Of a stretch of DNA of 64,000 nucleotides, positions 8,121 to 16,078 are shown piece after piece; the first letter of the stretch is position 1, and each line of letters begins with the position of its first letter. The notes under the pieces are model-generated. The model saw nothing but the letters and a program-made list of their open reading frames with translations. It searched no databases and had not been told where the DNA came from. The position numbers and the translations under genes are program-made. Source of the DNA: DAOUJW01 sp034422115 (GTDB lineage Bacteria > Chloroflexota > Dehalococcoidia > Lucifugimonadales > UBA2985); NCBI GenBank assembly GCA_034422115.1, contig DAOUJW010000015.1, forward strand, positions 1 to 64,000. Reading direction: 5' to 3'.

Positions 8121-8937
8121 TGTCATTCTGAACGGAGCGCAGCGGAGTGAAGAATCCAAAGCCCTCACTAGCAAAACGGTTCTGTTACATTCGCGGGGCA
8201 GTTGCTACAATGGTTCTGTTGCATTCACGGGGTAGTTGAGTATAAAAAGGACCCAATTAGGGTGTGTCTCTCCAGCGTTAGGGTGAAGGAGGACTGAAGG
8301 ATGCGGCGCAGGATACAGCAATTGGTCAAATTGACCAAGCTACACTACGGATTGGGCGCAGGTGTGGGAGTCATAGGTGCTTTTGGAGTCCTTACAGGCT
8401 TCGCCACTTGGATGTTCGCCACTCCAGAATTCCAAAATGCTGTCAGAGGGAGCGACGCCACCGTTGAAAGGTATATTTCTTCACTGTGGCCCTTTGTGCT
8501 ACTGGCGTGGGGATTATTGTTAATGTATAGATGTGCCAAAAGGCAGTACACAAGGGTGTATGCTTGGCAAAAGGCAATGTGGTGGTGTATAGATACTGGC
8601 TTATGGGCGGGCGTGTTTTGGTTCATGGCTGACTTAGTAGAAGAGTATGGTGTGAGCACAGCCCTACTCACCGCGCCAACAGCGATCGTAGGCGGCTCGC
8701 TGGTATTCGGCCTTCCTTTGGTGTGGGGAGTTCATTGGTGGAGGGAGTACAACCGACCAGCCGAGGAGATTTATCCCCCTCTAAGGCGTTGGTGGTAGGG
8801 TATGCCGTACCTGCAATCGGCCAGCCTAAAGACCATCGATTGTAGCGACTACCCCGCGAATGCAACAGTACCCGCAAAACTGCTCCGTCTTGACATGAAA
8901 CCCCTTGGATTCTTCGCCTTCGGCTCAGAATGACATT
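8121..8937. repeat. Nested inverted-repeat element enclosing a membrane-protein gene
   Basis: The outer boundaries are the two arms of a family B repeat: TGTCATTCTGAACGGAGC... at 8121-8160 and the inverted arm ending AGAATGACATT at about 8903-8937. In ordinary copies these arms are about 40 bases apart; here they are about 740 bases apart. Inside them is a second inverted repeat: 8182-8209 pairs with 8841-8868 (25 of 28 positions identical after reverse complementing). A tandem second left copy at 8216-8238 matches the same right copy at 21 of 23 positions. The gene at 8301-8798 lies between. No transposase is present. It may be a gene captured by, or expanded from, a short palindromic element. 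Confidence 0.6.
8301..8798 (+). CDS. Hypothetical four-helix membrane protein
   Basis: A 165-residue protein of no family I recognise. Hydrophobic segments at about 17-40, 62-80, 92-112 and 120-146 suggest four membrane helices, with Trp-rich ends (WWREYN, RRWW). A GAAGGAGG ribosome site lies 8 bases before the ATG, and the reading frame is intact, so it is likely expressed. By eye its base composition is more A+T-rich than its neighbours. It sits alone inside nested inverted repeats, which suggests separate acquisition. A membrane-anchored accessory or defence role is possible but unsupported. Confidence 0.6.
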   Translation: MRRRIQQLVKLTKLHYGLGAGVGVIGAFGVLTGFATWMFATPEFQNAVRGSDATVERYISSLWPFVLLAWGLLLMYRCAKRQYTRVYAWQKAMWWCIDTGLWAGVFWFMADLVEEYGVSTALLTAPTAIVGGSLVFGLPLVWGVHWWREYNRPAEEIYPPLRRWW

Positions 8938-9010
8938 CAGGTGAGCTTTGTCGAACTATTTGAGCGGGGCACGCAGCCGGCGGTGAGTTTGGGATATTGC
9001 GCCTCTCGTA

Positions 9011-9039
9011 TTGTCCTTGCCCGTGTGTGTAGGTATACT
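9011..9039 (+). promoter_or_regulatory. Promoter for the flippase/oxidoreductase/phosphoesterase operon
   Basis: TTGTCC (9011-9016), 17 bases, TATACT (9034-9039), 35 bases before the first start codon. Confidence 0.55.
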
Positions 9040-9074
9040 GGTGCAACTGCAATCAAACCTGTAAACGTGGAGCA

Positions 9075-10160
9075 TTGCTCTTGCACAAGTCCTTTCGCTT
9101 CTGGCTGGCCATAGGGGTAAGCGTAGTCTTCCTGGGCATCTTCCTGTCCCGCCTGGACCTCCGCGAGACGTGGGAGCTGATGGCGGACGCCAACTACCTC
9201 CTGATAGTCCCCGCCGTTGTGGTCTACTTCGGCTCCGTCTACTTCCGCACTCTGCGATGGCAGTACCTGATGGCGCCGGTGAAGAGGCTGAGCGTCCCGC
9301 GCCTGTATCCCGTGGTTGTAGTCGGCTACATGGCGAACAACATCCTCCCTGTGCGCCTGGGCGAGGTGGTGAGGGCCTACTACGTGGGGGAACGTGAGAA
9401 GGTGAGCAAGGTCTCCGCCCTGGCCACCATAGCCGTGGAGCGGGTGTTCGACGGCCTGACGCTGCTGTTCTTCGCCGCGGTCGTGGGCCTGTTTCTGCCT
9501 ATAGTGGGCCTGCTGCAAGGGCTGGCGGAGGAGGCGGGCGTGCCCTGGGCGCTGCTGGCCCTTGCGATGTCCATGCCCTTTGTCGGGGTACTTGTGTTCA
9601 TGGTGGCGGCAGCGACGTCGCCGACCTGGTTCGTGGTCTTGCTGGACAGGACGACGGGAATGCTGCCCGGCCGTGTCAGGGACAGGGTAAGAGCGCTGGT
9701 AAACGGCTTCATCGACGGGCTTGCTTCCCTGAAAGACCCCCGACGACTGGCTTTGGTTTTCCTGCTCTCCCTGCCTGTGTGGTTGGCAGAGGCCCTGATG
9801 TACTACATAGTGGCCTTCTCCTTTGACCTGGACAAGTCCTTCGGCATGGCGGAGCTGGCGGGCGTCATCCTGCTGGTCACCGCCGTCTCCAACCTGGCAA
9901 CGGCCATACCCGCGGCCGGCGGGGGTGTCGGCGCATTCGAGGTGGCGGCGGCCACCACCCTGACGCTGCTGGGCGCGGAGGCGTCCGCGGCCGGCGCGTA
10001 CACCATCGTAGTGCACGCGGCGCTGCTCATACCGGTGACGCTGCTGGGGTTCGTGTTCCTGTGGGCTGAGAAGGTGTCCTTTGGCCAGCTGGCGCGGGAT
10101 AGCCGTATGCAGACCTCGCCGGTGCCGTTACCGGCAACGGAAGCAGAGGAGTCGCGATGA
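9075..10160 (+). CDS. Flippase-like membrane protein (lysylphosphatidylglycerol synthase TM region / UPF0104 family)
   Basis: A 361-residue integral membrane protein with about eight helices and the family hallmarks FRTLRWQYLM, NNILPVRLGEVVRAY and a glycine/alanine-rich AIPAAGGGVGAFE near the C-terminus. Relatives form the transmembrane part of MprF and the archaeal AglD group; stand-alone versions are associated with lipid or glycolipid handling. It uses TTG at 9075. The stop overlaps the next gene's ATG by 4 bases, so translation is probably coupled. With the FAD oxidoreductase it likely forms an isoprenoid- or glycolipid-related unit; the substrate is unknown. Confidence 0.8.
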   Translation: MLLHKSFRFWLAIGVSVVFLGIFLSRLDLRETWELMADANYLLIVPAVVVYFGSVYFRTLRWQYLMAPVKRLSVPRLYPVVVVGYMANNILPVRLGEVVRAYYVGEREKVSKVSALATIAVERVFDGLTLLFFAAVVGLFLPIVGLLQGLAEEAGVPWALLALAMSMPFVGVLVFMVAAATSPTWFVVLLDRTTGMLPGRVRDRVRALVNGFIDGLASLKDPRRLALVFLLSLPVWLAEALMYYIVAFSFDLDKSFGMAELAGVILLVTAVSNLATAIPAAGGGVGAFEVAAATTLTLLGAEASAAGAYTIVVHAALLIPVTLLGFVFLWAEKVSFGQLARDSRMQTSPVPLPATEAEESR

Positions 10161-11485
10161 AAGTGGGCATAATCGGGGCGGGCGCGGCCGGACTGGCGGC
10201 GGCCTACACCCTGGGCAAGGCCGGGCACCAGGCGGAGGTGTACGAGGGCGCGCCCTTCCTGGGCGGGCAGGCGTCCACCTTCGACGTGGGCGGCGGGCGG
10301 CTGGAGAGGGGATACCACCACCTCTTCACCAGCGACACGGACATAGTCGATCTCGTCCACGAGATAGGCCTGGGCCACCAGATGGCGTGGATAGAGTCCA
10401 AGGTGGGCATCTTCTACGGCGACAGGATATACAACTTCGTCACGCCCACAGACCTGCTGAAGTTCACGCCCCTGAGCCTTATCGACCGCTTCAGGCTGGG
10501 GCTGGTCACCCTCTACCTGCGCAGGTACAAGGACTGGCGCAAGCTGGAGCCTTTTGTAGCTTCGGATTGGATCCGCAAGTACGCCGGCAGAGGCGTCTAC
10601 GATGTTGTTTGGGGCCCGCTGCTGAGGGGCAAGTTCGGCGCGCACTTCGACAAGGTGGGGATGCCCTGGTTCTGGGGCAAGATACAGACGCGCTTCGCCT
10701 CACGCGGCAAGGGGCTGAAGGGGATGCAGCGGGAGCGCCTGGGCTACCCGATGGGCAGCTTCGCGGAGATATTCGAGGTGCTGGCGGAACGCATCGAGGA
10801 GCAGGGCAGCGAGGTGCGCCTCTCCACGCCCGTCAGGTCCATCGCCGTAGAGGACAACCGGGCCATCGGCCTGGAGGTGCCTACGTCCGACGGCGGGACA
10901 GAGGTACGTCGCTTCGATGCCGTGCTGGCCACAACGCCGTCCTACGTCTTCCCAAGGCTGGTGCCGTCGCTGCCGCAGGACTACCTGGAGAAGCTCCAGA
11001 ACGTGACGTACCTGTCAGCGGTGCTGGTCATCCTGGTGCTCAAAGAGCCGCTGTCGAACATCTACTGGCTGAACATAGCCGACCGCTCAATCCCATTTGT
11101 GGGCCTCATTGAGCAGACCAACTTCGTCGACCCGTCGCTGTACGGGGGCAAGCACATCCTGTACATCTCCAACTACCTGGGGGAGGACAGCCCCCTGTTC
11201 CACATGTCCGAGCAGGAGCTGCTTGATGAGTACACGCCGCACCTGAAGAAGATCAACCCCCGCTTTGACCCCTCCTGGATTGAGGAGTGGCACTACCACA
11301 AGGTGGCGGCGGCCCAGCCGATAATCGGCACCAACTACTCCCAGCAGATACCCGACCACCGGACGCCCATCAAAGACCTGTACCTGGCGAACACGACCCA
11401 GGTGTACCCGGAGGACCGGGGCACCAACTACAGCGTCCGCATGGGCAAGCAGGTGGCCGACATGATAATGTCGGACCTGGCGTAG
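10157..11485 (+). CDS. FAD-dependent oxidoreductase (amine oxidase / protoporphyrinogen oxidase-like)
   Basis: A 442-residue flavoprotein. The N-terminal Rossmann motif GAGAAGLAAAYTLGKAGH, followed by an acidic residue at the end of strand 2 (VYEG) and a GGQASTF region, is typical of the amine oxidase/UDP-galactopyranose mutase/desaturase superfamily. The C-terminus has a YPEDRGTNYSVRMGKQVAD segment that would complete FAD binding. In related clusters such proteins occur beside glycosyltransferases and isoprenoid genes. Coupled to the upstream flippase-like gene by an ATGA overlap. The reaction cannot be assigned from sequence alone. Confidence 0.8.
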   Translation: MKVGIIGAGAAGLAAAYTLGKAGHQAEVYEGAPFLGGQASTFDVGGGRLERGYHHLFTSDTDIVDLVHEIGLGHQMAWIESKVGIFYGDRIYNFVTPTDLLKFTPLSLIDRFRLGLVTLYLRRYKDWRKLEPFVASDWIRKYAGRGVYDVVWGPLLRGKFGAHFDKVGMPWFWGKIQTRFASRGKGLKGMQRERLGYPMGSFAEIFEVLAERIEEQGSEVRLSTPVRSIAVEDNRAIGLEVPTSDGGTEVRRFDAVLATTPSYVFPRLVPSLPQDYLEKLQNVTYLSAVLVILVLKEPLSNIYWLNIADRSIPFVGLIEQTNFVDPSLYGGKHILYISNYLGEDSPLFHMSEQELLDEYTPHLKKINPRFDPSWIEEWHYHKVAAAQPIIGTNYSQQIPDHRTPIKDLYLANTTQVYPEDRGTNYSVRMGKQVADMIMSDLA

Positions 11486-11501
11486 GGCAGGGCAGACCGT
11501 C

Positions 11502-12089
11502 TTGCGAATTGGCCTCATATCGGACACCCACGTCCCGGGCGGCGCGCCGGACGTGCCACCGCAGGTTGTCACCGCCTTTGAGGGCGTCGATCTCATACTC
11601 CACGCCGGGAACATCTACAGGCCGGACACCCTGGACTGGCTGGAGCGCATCGCCCCGGTGAGGGCGGCGGGCGCCATTTACGGCGACCGCATGGAGACTC
11701 CAACAGCCCACGCAATGGAGTGCGCCGGCGACCCGCGGGTGGCCCAGCAGCAGGTCATGGAGCTTGAGGGCCACAGGATAGGGGTGGTGAACAACCTGCT
11801 CATGGACGGCTTTAGCGACGAGCTTCTGCCCGGCGTCATCGCGGCCCACAACCTGCCGGAGGGCTCGCTGCCCGCTATGGTCGAGGACTACTTTGGCGCG
11901 GCGCTGGACGTCGTGGTGTTTGGCCGCACGCTTCACGCCCTGATTGAGGAGCACCAGGGACTGCTGTTCGTCAATCCCGGAAGCCCCTCGCTGCCCAGGC
12001 AGATGCGCAGGCTGGGCACTGTGGCAATTCTGGAGCTTACGGCAGATGGCAGGGAGGCATGGGTGGTGGAGCTAAGGGAGATGGGGTAG
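11502..12089 (+). CDS. Metallophosphoesterase-family protein with degenerate metal site
   Basis: A 195-residue protein with the YfcE/MJ0936-type fold signature: ISDTHVPGG at residues 6-14 and DLILHAGN at 30-37. Only the first metal-binding pair (D8, H10) is intact. The expected Asp of the HAGD motif is Asn37, the GNHD/GNCD motif reads YGDRM (60-64), the middle His motif reads VVNN (95-98), and the C-terminal GHTH reads GRTLH (141-145). It is therefore probably not a normal two-metal phosphodiesterase and may act as a binding protein. It starts at TTG 17 bases after the oxidoreductase and is likely in the same operon. A fossil of a second copy lies directly downstream. Confidence 0.75.
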   Translation: MRIGLISDTHVPGGAPDVPPQVVTAFEGVDLILHAGNIYRPDTLDWLERIAPVRAAGAIYGDRMETPTAHAMECAGDPRVAQQQVMELEGHRIGVVNNLLMDGFSDELLPGVIAAHNLPEGSLPAMVEDYFGAALDVVVFGRTLHALIEEHQGLLFVNPGSPSLPRQMRRLGTVAILELTADGREAWVVELREMG

Positions 12090-12092
12090 GGG

Positions 12093-12178
12093 CGTCGGAG
12101 GTGCCACCGCAAATGGCCCGGCTCTCAAGGGAGTAGACCTCATACTTCACGACGGCAACAGGATATTCTTGATATGAT
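12093..12178 (+). pseudogene. Fossil fragment of a second metallophosphoesterase copy
   Basis: Starting a few bases after the intact gene, one frame reads EVPPQMA and, after a frameshift, another reads ALKGVDLILHDGN. The intact gene has DVPPQVVTAFEGVDLILHAGN at the matching place (residues 17-37). At the DNA level GAGGTGCCACCGCA and GACCTCATACTTCACG match the intact copy closely. The rest of the copy is gone and the A+T-richer restriction-modification island begins right after it. This looks like a tandem duplicate truncated by island insertion. Confidence 0.7.
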
Positions 12179-12315
12179 ATTATGGCGTAACTGGAGGATT
12201 TACTCAGTTGATCCTCGGTCTACTTCACGAATCTCCTAAGGAGTGCACTAGCTGAGAACGGCGGCTGAATACAGGTCTAAGCGTTCTGAGGAATGACAAG
12301 CGCCGGAGTGGAAGC

Positions 12316-13266
12316 GTGCCTGAAGAATCGCCATTCCTAAAGGCTTTAGAGGACTGGTGGATGTCTTTTCCGCCAAGGTCCATGTCGCGTGGCAACATTG
12401 CAGGCGGACTCGTCCTTCTTGAAAACCTGCGGGACAATTTCGACCTTGATGTCGAGTCTCACAAAGCTTCAGGCAGCGACCAACTGAAGAACGCAACCCG
12501 CTCGACTGTCCAGAGAATCCTTGCCCGCTTTGACGAAGAGAGAGTCTTGTTGAAAGAGGGAGGGCGGACGAATCGTGGCTTGATGAGGAACCTTGCGTCT
12601 CTCTTGAATAGTTTGTCCGCTGCCGGATTGGATCAGGTGCCCACAGAGGATCGAGAAGTCGAACTCGAAAAGATGCAAATCTTCTTGGTCGAAAGGGCAA
12701 GAGATAAATTCAATGCCGAGAAGCTGTCCTTTGAATACAGCAGGGATACCACGTCAAGAGAACTGATTGGAGCGATTCTGGAATCAGCGGACAAACGGCG
12801 AAAGTCTGGCGATGTGGCGGAATATCTGGTCGGCGCTAAACTGGCGCTACGTTTCCCCGGTCACGACATAAGGAACTCAGCAGCCAGCGCTGCCGATGAG
12901 CAAACTGACGAGCGTGGAGACTTCGAGATCAATGATTGCGTATTTCACGTGACCGTCGCGCCCAATAGCGGACATTACAATAAGTGCCAGAGTAATCTTG
13001 CTAATGGCTTTAGGGTGTTTCTACTTGTCCCGGATAGGATTCTAGCCGGAGCGCGGCAAAACGCAGAATTAGCTACTGACGGCCGCGTATCCGTTGAGTC
13101 TATAGAGTCTTTCGTCTCTCAGAACATAGAAGAGTTGTCTGAATTCTCAAGTGAGAAGGTTTCCCAGAATATGAGATTGCTTCTAGAGACATACAATGAA
13201 AGAATATCAAGGGTGGAATCGGATCTGTCTCTACAAATAATAATTCCCCCTGCAATGGACAAGTAG
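12316..13266 (+). CDS. DUF4928-like protein, probable restriction endonuclease
   Basis: A 316-residue protein next to a C5 methyltransferase. Residues 168-178 (AEYLVGAKLAL) and 201-213 (GDFEINDCVFHVT) resemble the core of PD-(D/E)xK nucleases: a helix with Glu, then an acidic beta-hairpin. The position and layout match DUF4928-type proteins found beside cytosine methyltransferases, which are the likely restriction partners; I am moderately sure of the family name. It starts at GTG with a GGAGTGG site upstream and ends one base before the methyltransferase ATG, so the two are co-translated. Base composition is more A+T-rich than the flanks, consistent with horizontal transfer. Confidence 0.6.
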   Translation: MPEESPFLKALEDWWMSFPPRSMSRGNIAGGLVLLENLRDNFDLDVESHKASGSDQLKNATRSTVQRILARFDEERVLLKEGGRTNRGLMRNLASLLNSLSAAGLDQVPTEDREVELEKMQIFLVERARDKFNAEKLSFEYSRDTTSRELIGAILESADKRRKSGDVAEYLVGAKLALRFPGHDIRNSAASAADEQTDERGDFEINDCVFHVTVAPNSGHYNKCQSNLANGFRVFLLVPDRILAGARQNAELATDGRVSVESIESFVSQNIEELSEFSSEKVSQNMRLLLETYNERISRVESDLSLQIIIPPAMDK

Positions 13267-14439
13267 ATGTTTTCCACCGTATCAACAGAATGGACCGGGA
13301 CTTCCCCTATTGAAGCGCAAAGGATTCCATTGACTTTCGTTGAATACTTTGCCGGTATCGGGCTGTTTCGTATGGGACTAGAGTTGGCCGGATGGCAACT
13401 CCTGTACGCGAACGACTGGAGCGCAGAACGCGCGCAGATGTATAAGGGATTTTTTGGGGAAGACTACGAGGTAAAGGACATTTTCGCTGTTGACTCAAAC
13501 CATATTCCCCAAGCCACGCTCGCCACGTGCTCTTTTCCATGTGTTGACCTGTCGTTGGCAGGCAAGGGGGTGGGCATTAACGGCAAACACTCCAGCGCCT
13601 TTTGGGGATTCCATGATAAGTTGCGGGAACAAGCGTCGGAAGCGCCTCCGCTCATCGTGCTGGAAAATGTTACTGGATGGCTGTACTCCAATGACGGCAG
13701 GGATTTCTACGAGACTATAAGATCCCTTAACCAAATCGGTTACATCTGCGATGCCTTCGTTTTAAATGCCAGATCGTTCGTTCCGCAAAGTCGCCCGCGT
13801 GTCTTCGTGATCGGAGCAAAAGATGTCCCGATACGCGACAATGATCTCTCCTTAGCTTCCAGGTCTAAACGATTGATGCCTTTGCGATTGAAAGAGTTGA
13901 TGATGCAAGACAGTGGTATCCAATGGGCCTGCTTTGATGTCCCGGAGCCGCCAGCTTACAGAAGTACGGGATTCTCCGATGACGTAGTTGAAGCTCTAAC
14001 CCCCGACGACATTCGCTGGTGGCCAGAGCAAAAGGTCAAAAAGCACCTTGCTATGATGCCCACGTATCACCGTGCCATGGTGGAAGACATGGCACAGCGG
14101 GAAAGGGAATCTTCCAAAACTTTCTTCCGTCGTCGCCGTAAAGAGGGACAACGCGCTGAAGTTCGCTCTGATGATATAGCAGGATGCCTGCGAACTGCCG
14201 TAGGTGGCAGTGGCAAGCAGTTTATGGTTACTGCTGGAAACGGCACAATTCGGATGCGAACGCTGACAGCCCGGGAATACGCCCGACTACAGGGGGTACC
14301 TGATTTTCTCCCGATTGTGGCAGATACCGAACGACAGTCCCTCAATGCTTTCGGGGACGCAGTTTGCGTGCCTGTAGTTGCATGGCTGGCGAGGGAGGTC
14401 TTGCGTCCGTTGACTGACAAATTACGCCCGCGCTTGTAG
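13267..14439 (+). CDS. DNA (cytosine-5) methyltransferase
   Basis: A 390-residue type II modification enzyme that transfers methyl from S-adenosylmethionine to C5 of cytosine. Motif I FAGIG is at 28-32, motif IV SFPC has catalytic C92, motif VI ENV is at 133-135, motif VIII QSRPR at 174-178, and motifs IX/X near the C-terminus (LTAREYARLQGVPDF and NAFGDAVCVPVV). The target-recognition region between VIII and IX is of ordinary length; its specificity cannot be read. It overlaps neither neighbour but is tightly packed between the putative endonuclease and vsr, and the three form one transcription unit. Confidence 0.95.
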   Translation: MFSTVSTEWTGTSPIEAQRIPLTFVEYFAGIGLFRMGLELAGWQLLYANDWSAERAQMYKGFFGEDYEVKDIFAVDSNHIPQATLATCSFPCVDLSLAGKGVGINGKHSSAFWGFHDKLREQASEAPPLIVLENVTGWLYSNDGRDFYETIRSLNQIGYICDAFVLNARSFVPQSRPRVFVIGAKDVPIRDNDLSLASRSKRLMPLRLKELMMQDSGIQWACFDVPEPPAYRSTGFSDDVVEALTPDDIRWWPEQKVKKHLAMMPTYHRAMVEDMAQRERESSKTFFRRRRKEGQRAEVRSDDIAGCLRTAVGGSGKQFMVTAGNGTIRMRTLTAREYARLQGVPDFLPIVADTERQSLNAFGDAVCVPVVAWLAREVLRPLTDKLRPRL

Positions 14440-14451
14440 GGATTCCAAGCT

Positions 14452-14886
14452 GTGGCTGACAATGTACCACCAGAGACCCGCAGCCAGATTATGGCGCGCG
14501 TCAAGTCCAAGGGCATGAAGCCGGAAATGAGAGTGCGCCGGTTGCTGCACGGACTTGGCTACCGGTATCGCTTGCATAGGCCTGATTTGCCTGGGCAACC
14601 CGACCTCGTCTTTCCGTCCCGACGCAAGGTAGTGTTTGTCAACGGATGCTTTTGGCACAATCACTCAGGTTGCCCTCGCGTACGCGTCCCCGCTGCAAAC
14701 CGTAGTTACTGGCTGTCTAAGTTGAGCCGCAACAAGACTAGGGATGAACGCAACATCGGTTTATTGAAAGGAAGCGGGTGGGCAGTGATGACCGTGTGGG
14801 AATGTCAGTTGCGAGACATGGACACGGTCACCGATCAATTGGTCAATTTCATCGAAAACGCCGTTCCTGGGATCGATGCACTATAG
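14452..14886 (+). CDS. vsr: Very short patch repair endonuclease Vsr
   Basis: A 144-residue nuclease that nicks DNA 5' of the T in T:G mismatches produced when 5-methylcytosine deaminates. Residues line up with E. coli Vsr: E25, catalytic D51 (GQPDLVFP), the FW pair at 67-68 that intercalates, H69 and H71, and zinc-type residues in NGCFWHNHSGC. It starts at GTG 12 bases after the methyltransferase. It protects methylated sites of the companion enzyme from C-to-T mutation and is a standard partner of C5 methyltransferases. The window also has mutS and mutL, the pathway with which Vsr interacts. Confidence 0.96.
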   Translation: MADNVPPETRSQIMARVKSKGMKPEMRVRRLLHGLGYRYRLHRPDLPGQPDLVFPSRRKVVFVNGCFWHNHSGCPRVRVPAANRSYWLSKLSRNKTRDERNIGLLKGSGWAVMTVWECQLRDMDTVTDQLVNFIENAVPGIDAL

Positions 14887-14901
14887 ACTTAAGCCGCCTC
14901 C

Positions 14902-15372
14902 CTACTTTGAGCGCTTGGCGGGCTTGCTTGTGTTGGCCCTGGCCGCCTCGTAGATCTCTATGAACTGATCAGGGGTGGTCTTGGCAACGGCCTCTGCTAT
15001 GAGGTCTATGGGCAGGTCGTCCGCCTTCTTGAACCGGATGCACGCCTTGCCCATGTTCAGCTTCTTGCCGCTGGCGTGGTACTCGCCCTCAAACCACTCC
15101 TGGAGGCTCCGGTCGCCGTAGATGTTCATCAGGTACAGGGACATGTAGTTCTTCTGGGAGCAGAGGGAGGCCACGCCCAGCGCCTGCTTGTTGTACGTCT
15201 CCGGATACCTCTCCAGGGGAATCACCCAGCTTATCATGCCGAACTGCATGGTCTCCTCGTAGCCGCCCGGCAGGTTGTCCAGGACCACCTTGCGCACGGC
15301 CTCCATCGAGGCGCGCCTGTCGTCGTCAAGTCCGTCCAGATACTCTTCGACTGTTGCCGCATCGCTGTACAT
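14902..15372 (-). CDS. DUF1801 domain protein
   Basis: A 156-residue protein with the YdhG-like DUF1801 pattern: EEYLDGLDDDRRASMEAV at the N-terminus, then MQFGMISWVIP, a YMSLYL strand, and KLNMGKACIRFKKADDLP. The fold is a small alpha/beta barrel-like domain of unknown activity. It has a Lys-rich tail. Ribosome site AGGAG lies 9 bases before the ATG. It is convergent with vsr (15 bases between the stops) and marks the right edge of the restriction-modification island; its composition matches the host chromosome. Confidence 0.85.
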   Translation of the reverse strand: MYSDAATVEEYLDGLDDDRRASMEAVRKVVLDNLPGGYEETMQFGMISWVIPLERYPETYNKQALGVASLCSQKNYMSLYLMNIYGDRSLQEWFEGEYHASGKKLNMGKACIRFKKADDLPIDLIAEAVAKTTPDQFIEIYEAARANTSKPAKRSK

Positions 15373-15562
15373 GTCCCTCTCCTGTGTTCAAGTCTGTTGC
15401 GGCCCGGAGCGACGCAGTCGATGTCGACCAATCCCTCAAGCGGGCAGGGGTCATTTTACTCCCGCGATAGCTACGCTTCAAGACGATGGCAGACTATTGA
15501 ACCATCACCCGCCTTGTGCTAACATCCGCTTAGTTAGAAAAATCACGAGGTTCAGAGTTATC

Positions 15563-16066
15563 GTGACCACTAGCGACGCCCTGAGAGAGCAGGTAAGAGG
15601 CGCCCTGGCTAACCAGACGGCCAGGACCATCACAGTTCTGTCATCTCTCCTGGCGATCGAGGATGAGATGGGCTACATCCCCCAGGAGGCCATTGAAGAG
15701 GTGGCCACCTTCACCGACGCCACCGTCAACGACGTGTGGGGCGTGGCCTCCTTCTACACCAACTTCCGCTTCACGCCCCCGGGAGAGCACATCGTCGAGG
15801 TGTGCTGGGGGCCGACCTGCCACCTGCTGGGGGCGATGGAGCTGCTGAAGTCAGTCCTTGAGACCCTTGGCCTGTCCGAAGAGGGCGACACACCGGACGG
15901 CAAGGTGTCCCTGAAGTACAACACCTGCCTGGGGGCCTGCGCTCAGGGGCCGGTGGTCCGCATAGACGAGAAGATAATCGGGCCTCAAGCCCTTCCCGAC
16001 AGGAATGAGACCCCTATGTCCCAGAGCATCTCAGGAATGATTACCAACCTCAGGAACGGGAGCTAG
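15563..16066 (+). CDS. nuoE: NADH dehydrogenase-type subunit E (NuoE/FdsG-like), [2Fe-2S] thioredoxin-fold
   Basis: A 167-residue subunit that relays electrons between the FMN subunit and the iron-sulfur chain. The four [2Fe-2S] ligands are C81, C86, C122 and C126 (CWGPTC and CLGAC). The frame stays open upstream to 15275 over the divergent DUF1801 gene, but the GTG at 15563 gives the normal family length and avoids that overlap. It is followed by nuoF after 12 bases. Only the three peripheral subunits are present, in the order NuoE-NuoF-large subunit, as in the soluble NAD-linked formate dehydrogenase operon fdsGBA and some hydrogenases. Confidence 0.88.
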   Translation: MTTSDALREQVRGALANQTARTITVLSSLLAIEDEMGYIPQEAIEEVATFTDATVNDVWGVASFYTNFRFTPPGEHIVEVCWGPTCHLLGAMELLKSVLETLGLSEEGDTPDGKVSLKYNTCLGACAQGPVVRIDEKIIGPQALPDRNETPMSQSISGMITNLRNGS

Positions 16067-16078
16067 CCCCGAAACGCT

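Noticed and set aside
15275..15562. N-terminal extension of NuoE
   Set aside because: The frame is open but overlaps the divergent DUF1801 gene and its ribosome site; the GTG at 15563 gives the normal NuoE length.
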